DNA of 64,000 nt. Origin: Roseobacter sinensis (GTDB lineage: Bacteria; Pseudomonadota; Alphaproteobacteria; Rhodobacterales; Rhodobacteraceae). A program made the position numbers and the translations under genes. The DNA lies in contig NZ_JALIEB010000005.1 of assembly GCF_025755255.1 (NCBI RefSeq), positions 203,237 to 267,236 on the forward strand, given 5' to 3'. The notes beneath the pieces were generated by a model. The model was not told where the DNA came from. It ran no database searches and worked only from the letters and a program-made list of their open reading frames with translations. Below, in pieces: positions 61,879-64,000 of the stretch. Each line of letters opens with the position of its first letter. The first letter of the stretch is position 1.

Positions 61879-62330
61879 GGCTGATCGTTGGTGGTCCACT
61901 GCAAGTCGTACCCCTGGGGCAGAAACGGTGTCAGCCAGTCTCGGAAGGCCGCGTTGAAGGCGGCGAGATGTTGCAGCCGTTCGGGCGTGTCGCACATCCA
62001 GGTCACAACCTCGCCACGCCCCCGCACGGCAATCTCGGGGTAGAGATAGGCACAGCCGAGATAGTGTCCGGCAGTGTCGCGTACGATCCAGGCGAAGGAG
62101 CGCAGCGCGGTGAATTCCCGTTCGTGCCAGCCCATGTCGATGAGGTTGTCTGCGCGCGTCAGCCCCTTGGGCCAGTCATCGCCAAAGAGCCCCGTCAGAA
62201 CCCGGACCGACGCTGTGACGGCTTTGAAATCCTCATCGACCTGCGCGACCGAGAGCGGGCTCAGCCGAAACGGGCCGAACGTCGCCTCGCGGGGCAGCGC
62301 GGTGCCCGCAAAGTCAGGATGCGGCTGCAT
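61875..62330 (-). CDS. GNAT-like small protein
   Basis: 151 aa. SFAWIVRDTAGHYLGCAYLY resembles the core beta strands of GNAT proteins, and the rest is compatible with an alpha/beta fold, but the usual Q/R-x-x-G-x-G/A acetyl-CoA motif is not clear. Could be a GNAT-derived protein without that activity. Seven bases before it, the 2OG oxygenase gene ends in the same direction. Confidence 0.65.
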   Translation of the reverse strand: MQPHPDFAGTALPREATFGPFRLSPLSVAQVDEDFKAVTASVRVLTGLFGDDWPKGLTRADNLIDMGWHEREFTALRSFAWIVRDTAGHYLGCAYLYPEIAVRGRGEVVTWMCDTPERLQHLAAFNAAFRDWLTPFLPQGYDLQWTTNDQP

Positions 62331-62336
62331 CCGCCG

Positions 62337-63407
62337 TCACGCGCCTTTTGCTTCGCGCTTGAAGGGGTTCTCCTCGGGCACCTCGAAATCGAGAACCAGA
62401 TCGCCCTTCGCGCGGGCATCCGCCATGTAGCGGAAGGCATTCACCGACATGCGCATGAGGTGCTCGCCCGCCTTCATCGGCGGATATTTCTCCAGCGTCT
62501 CAGGGGTGCGGAATTTCTCCAGCGGCTCGACCACGGTGTGATAGTCCAGCCCGAAGAAGAGCGGCATGGAGTAGCGCTCGGTCCCGATGTTCGTCACCCG
62601 GTGCTGGGTGGATTTGAACTGTCCGCCGGACCAGGTCTCGAAGATATCGCCGATGTTGACGACGAAACAGCCGGGGATCGGCGGCGCTTCGATCCACACA
62701 TCTTCGGCGTTCATCACCTGCAGCCCGGGGCTGCCGGTCAGCAGGATGGTGAAACACTCGAAATCCGAATGCGCCGCGATGCCGACGAGCTCTTTGGTGG
62801 CCGGCAGATCGTTCTCGATGTACCGCAGCAGGCGCAGCTGCGATGTCGGGTATGTGATATGGCGCGTCAATTCTTCTGAATCGACGCCCAGCTCAAGTGC
62901 GAGCGCATCCAGCAGCCGCAGGCCGAGGTTGAAGGCGGCGTCGTAGTAGCCCGAGACTGTCTCTCTCCAGCCCTGGATGTCGGGCCAGATGTTCGGGCCG
63001 GTCATCCGCCAGCCGGCAAGATAATCCGGATGATCCTCGGGCGCCTCATAGGACATGTCCCAGGCTTCATTGAAGTTGATCGATTTCGGAAAATCCGCGC
63101 CGTTCTCCTCGTAGGGAACATAGCCGCGGTGATGGGTCGTGAAGCCCGACCAGTACTTCATCTTGAAGCGGCGCGGCTTCTCGTGGAATTCCTTGGAGGC
63201 GGCAAAGAGCGCGTCGATCTGCGCCTGCGGAATGCCGTGATTTGTGATGTAGAAAAAGCCCGAGGTGCGCGCAGCGTCACCCAGAGCTGCGGCCACCTTT
63301 GCCTTCTCGGCTGCGTCATCCGCAAAGAGACCGCCAAGGTCCACCACTGGCAGGTTCGCATCGTCGATCGTCAGCGCGCGCTGATCGTCGGAAATGTTGG
63401 ATCGCAT
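62337..63407 (-). CDS. 2-oxoglutarate/Fe(II)-dependent oxygenase, isopenicillin N synthase-like
   Basis: 356 aa jelly-roll oxygenase. The iron-binding His-x-Asp is AAHSDFECFT and the second His is in STQHRVTN; the 2-oxoglutarate Arg-x-Ser is in TERYSMPLFF. N-terminal DIOX_N region (LPVVDLGGL, GFFYITNHGIPQ). The ATG at 63407 is preferred (AGGGGG seven bases upstream); another is at 63413. Such enzymes hydroxylate or ring-close varied substrates. Divergent from a polyamine-type binding protein gene, which may hint at the substrate. Confidence 0.88.
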   Translation of the reverse strand: MRSNISDDQRALTIDDANLPVVDLGGLFADDAAEKAKVAAALGDAARTSGFFYITNHGIPQAQIDALFAASKEFHEKPRRFKMKYWSGFTTHHRGYVPYEENGADFPKSINFNEAWDMSYEAPEDHPDYLAGWRMTGPNIWPDIQGWRETVSGYYDAAFNLGLRLLDALALELGVDSEELTRHITYPTSQLRLLRYIENDLPATKELVGIAAHSDFECFTILLTGSPGLQVMNAEDVWIEAPPIPGCFVVNIGDIFETWSGGQFKSTQHRVTNIGTERYSMPLFFGLDYHTVVEPLEKFRTPETLEKYPPMKAGEHLMRMSVNAFRYMADARAKGDLVLDFEVPEENPFKREAKGA

Positions 63408-63642
63408 CGTCATACCCCCTGCGTTTTCGCCCCGACTGTGGCGCGCGCCACGCCCGGAATGGTAAACAGAATGATTAGAACATCCCCCCGCGCGCAGGCG
63501 GTTGCACAAAAATTGATCAACTTTACGCATTCCTGCCGAAAATCAGGCGCAATGACTCACGGGAGCGCGCGCGGCACCGCAGGCTTGGCGCGGGTTTGAG
63601 AAACGCGGCCCGGACGAGGCTGCGATAAGAAGGGAGATGAAG

Positions 63643-64000
63643 ATGTCATCCATGAACCGACGTACCGTTCTGAAATCGGCCAGCAGCGTCGCTGGGCTGG
63701 CTGCGGCCTCCAGCGTGCTTGGCACACCGCTCATCGCTCAGACGCGCAGTCTGAAGATCGGCTCATATGGCGGGTATTTTGAAAACTCGTTCAAAGAACA
63801 TGTCTATCCCGCCTTCACCGAGGCGACCGGCATCACCGTGGAAAGCGTCACGCAGCCGAACTCGACCGATTGGCTCGTCACGATGCAGCAGGCAACGGCG
63901 GCGGGCAACGTGCCCGCGGATCTGTCGCTTTACGCTCGCGACACGCTGATCAAGGCCTCGCGCATCGGCGGCCTGCTCGCTCCGCTCGACAAGACGAAGA
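63643..64000 (+). CDS. Tat-exported PotD-like solute-binding protein (partial, runs off window)
   Basis: 119 codons visible. The N-terminus has a twin-arginine signal (NRRTVLKSASSVAGLAAASS) and then LKIGSYGGYFENSFKEHVYP, like spermidine/putrescine-type or Fe(III)-type binding proteins. The ATG at 63643 has AGGGAG at a good spacing; ATG 63637 is too close to it. The rest, and probably the transporter genes, lie beyond the right edge. Confidence 0.85.
   Translation, partial: MSSMNRRTVLKSASSVAGLAAASSVLGTPLIAQTRSLKIGSYGGYFENSFKEHVYPAFTEATGITVESVTQPNSTDWLVTMQQATAAGNVPADLSLYARDTLIKASRIGGLLAPLDKTK

Overview
The window reads as a high-GC alphaproteobacterial chromosome segment, most likely a marine Rhodobacterales (Roseobacter-group) strain. 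The grounds are the gene families present (several ABC and tripartite tricarboxylate (TTT) uptake systems, an aerobic CO-dehydrogenase-like hydroxylase, a DUF849 beta-keto acid cleavage enzyme, class I PHB synthase), the codon bias, many 4-nt ATGA start/stop overlaps, and a GC-palindromic intergenic element of a kind I associate with this order. The species cannot be named from sequence alone. No rRNA, tRNA, CRISPR array, intact IS element or prophage was seen.

Layout. (1) 1-8.4 kb: a dipeptide-type ABC importer lacking its binding protein (presumably just left of the window), with inner permease and first ATPase fused in one gene, followed by a saccharopine-dehydrogenase-like enzyme, an Asp/Glu-racemase-family protein, a DadA-like FAD oxidase and a TetR repressor. 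The TetR gene is divergent from a quinone reductase gene, with three copies of a 12-bp palindrome between them. (2) 8.4-12.7 kb: a RibD/DHFR-like protein, poorly coding DNA, and a minus-strand pair encoding a PAS-GGDEF-EAL protein and a stand-alone BLUF blue-light sensor. (3) 12.7-16.8 kb: a LysR regulator divergent from AhpD-like, GST and PNPOx-flavin reductase genes. (4) 16.9-26.1 kb: a nine-gene minus-strand sugar-acid operon: TTT transporter, rhamnonate-dehydratase-like enolase, DapA-family lyase, GntR, PdxA homologue, beta-hydroxyacid dehydrogenase and ketoglutarate-semialdehyde-type dehydrogenase. (5) 26.3-31.5 kb: a TPP-riboswitch-controlled thiM-thiE-thiD-thiY-tenA operon whose thiZ and thiX transporter genes are decayed. 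(6) 31.6-35.1 kb: a scar with a truncated solute-binding gene and a truncated, frameshifted chemoreceptor gene head to head, then 1.5 kb without a convincing gene.

(7) 35.1-38.9 kb: a FecR-domain secreted protein with a Gly/Asn repeat tail, coupled to a CHASE2-PAS-GGDEF(degenerate)-EAL membrane protein. (8) 39.2-49.3 kb: SMP-30 lactonase, CoxM/CoxS/CoxL-type molybdenum hydroxylase, BKACE, TetR, an AceE/transketolase-like E1 and a VOC protein, probably one catabolic operon for an unidentified compound, with a racemase-family gene opposite. (9) 49.3-55.1 kb: a spermidine/putrescine-type ABC importer, a divergent GntR and a GNAT. (10) 55.1-61.9 kb: phaC-fabI-maoC/pta-ackA operon with a divergent GntP permease. 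(11) 61.9-64 kb: a small GNAT-like protein, a 2-oxoglutarate/Fe(II) oxygenase and the start of another Tat-exported polyamine-type binding protein.

The best candidates for new biology are the FecR/CHASE2 pair, with its apparent CTG start and 12-bp tandem repeat, and the molybdenum hydroxylase/BKACE/E1 cluster. Next come the PapB-PapA-like BLUF operon, the hairpins that recur between binding-protein and permease genes of transport operons, and the decaying thiamine-precursor transporter.
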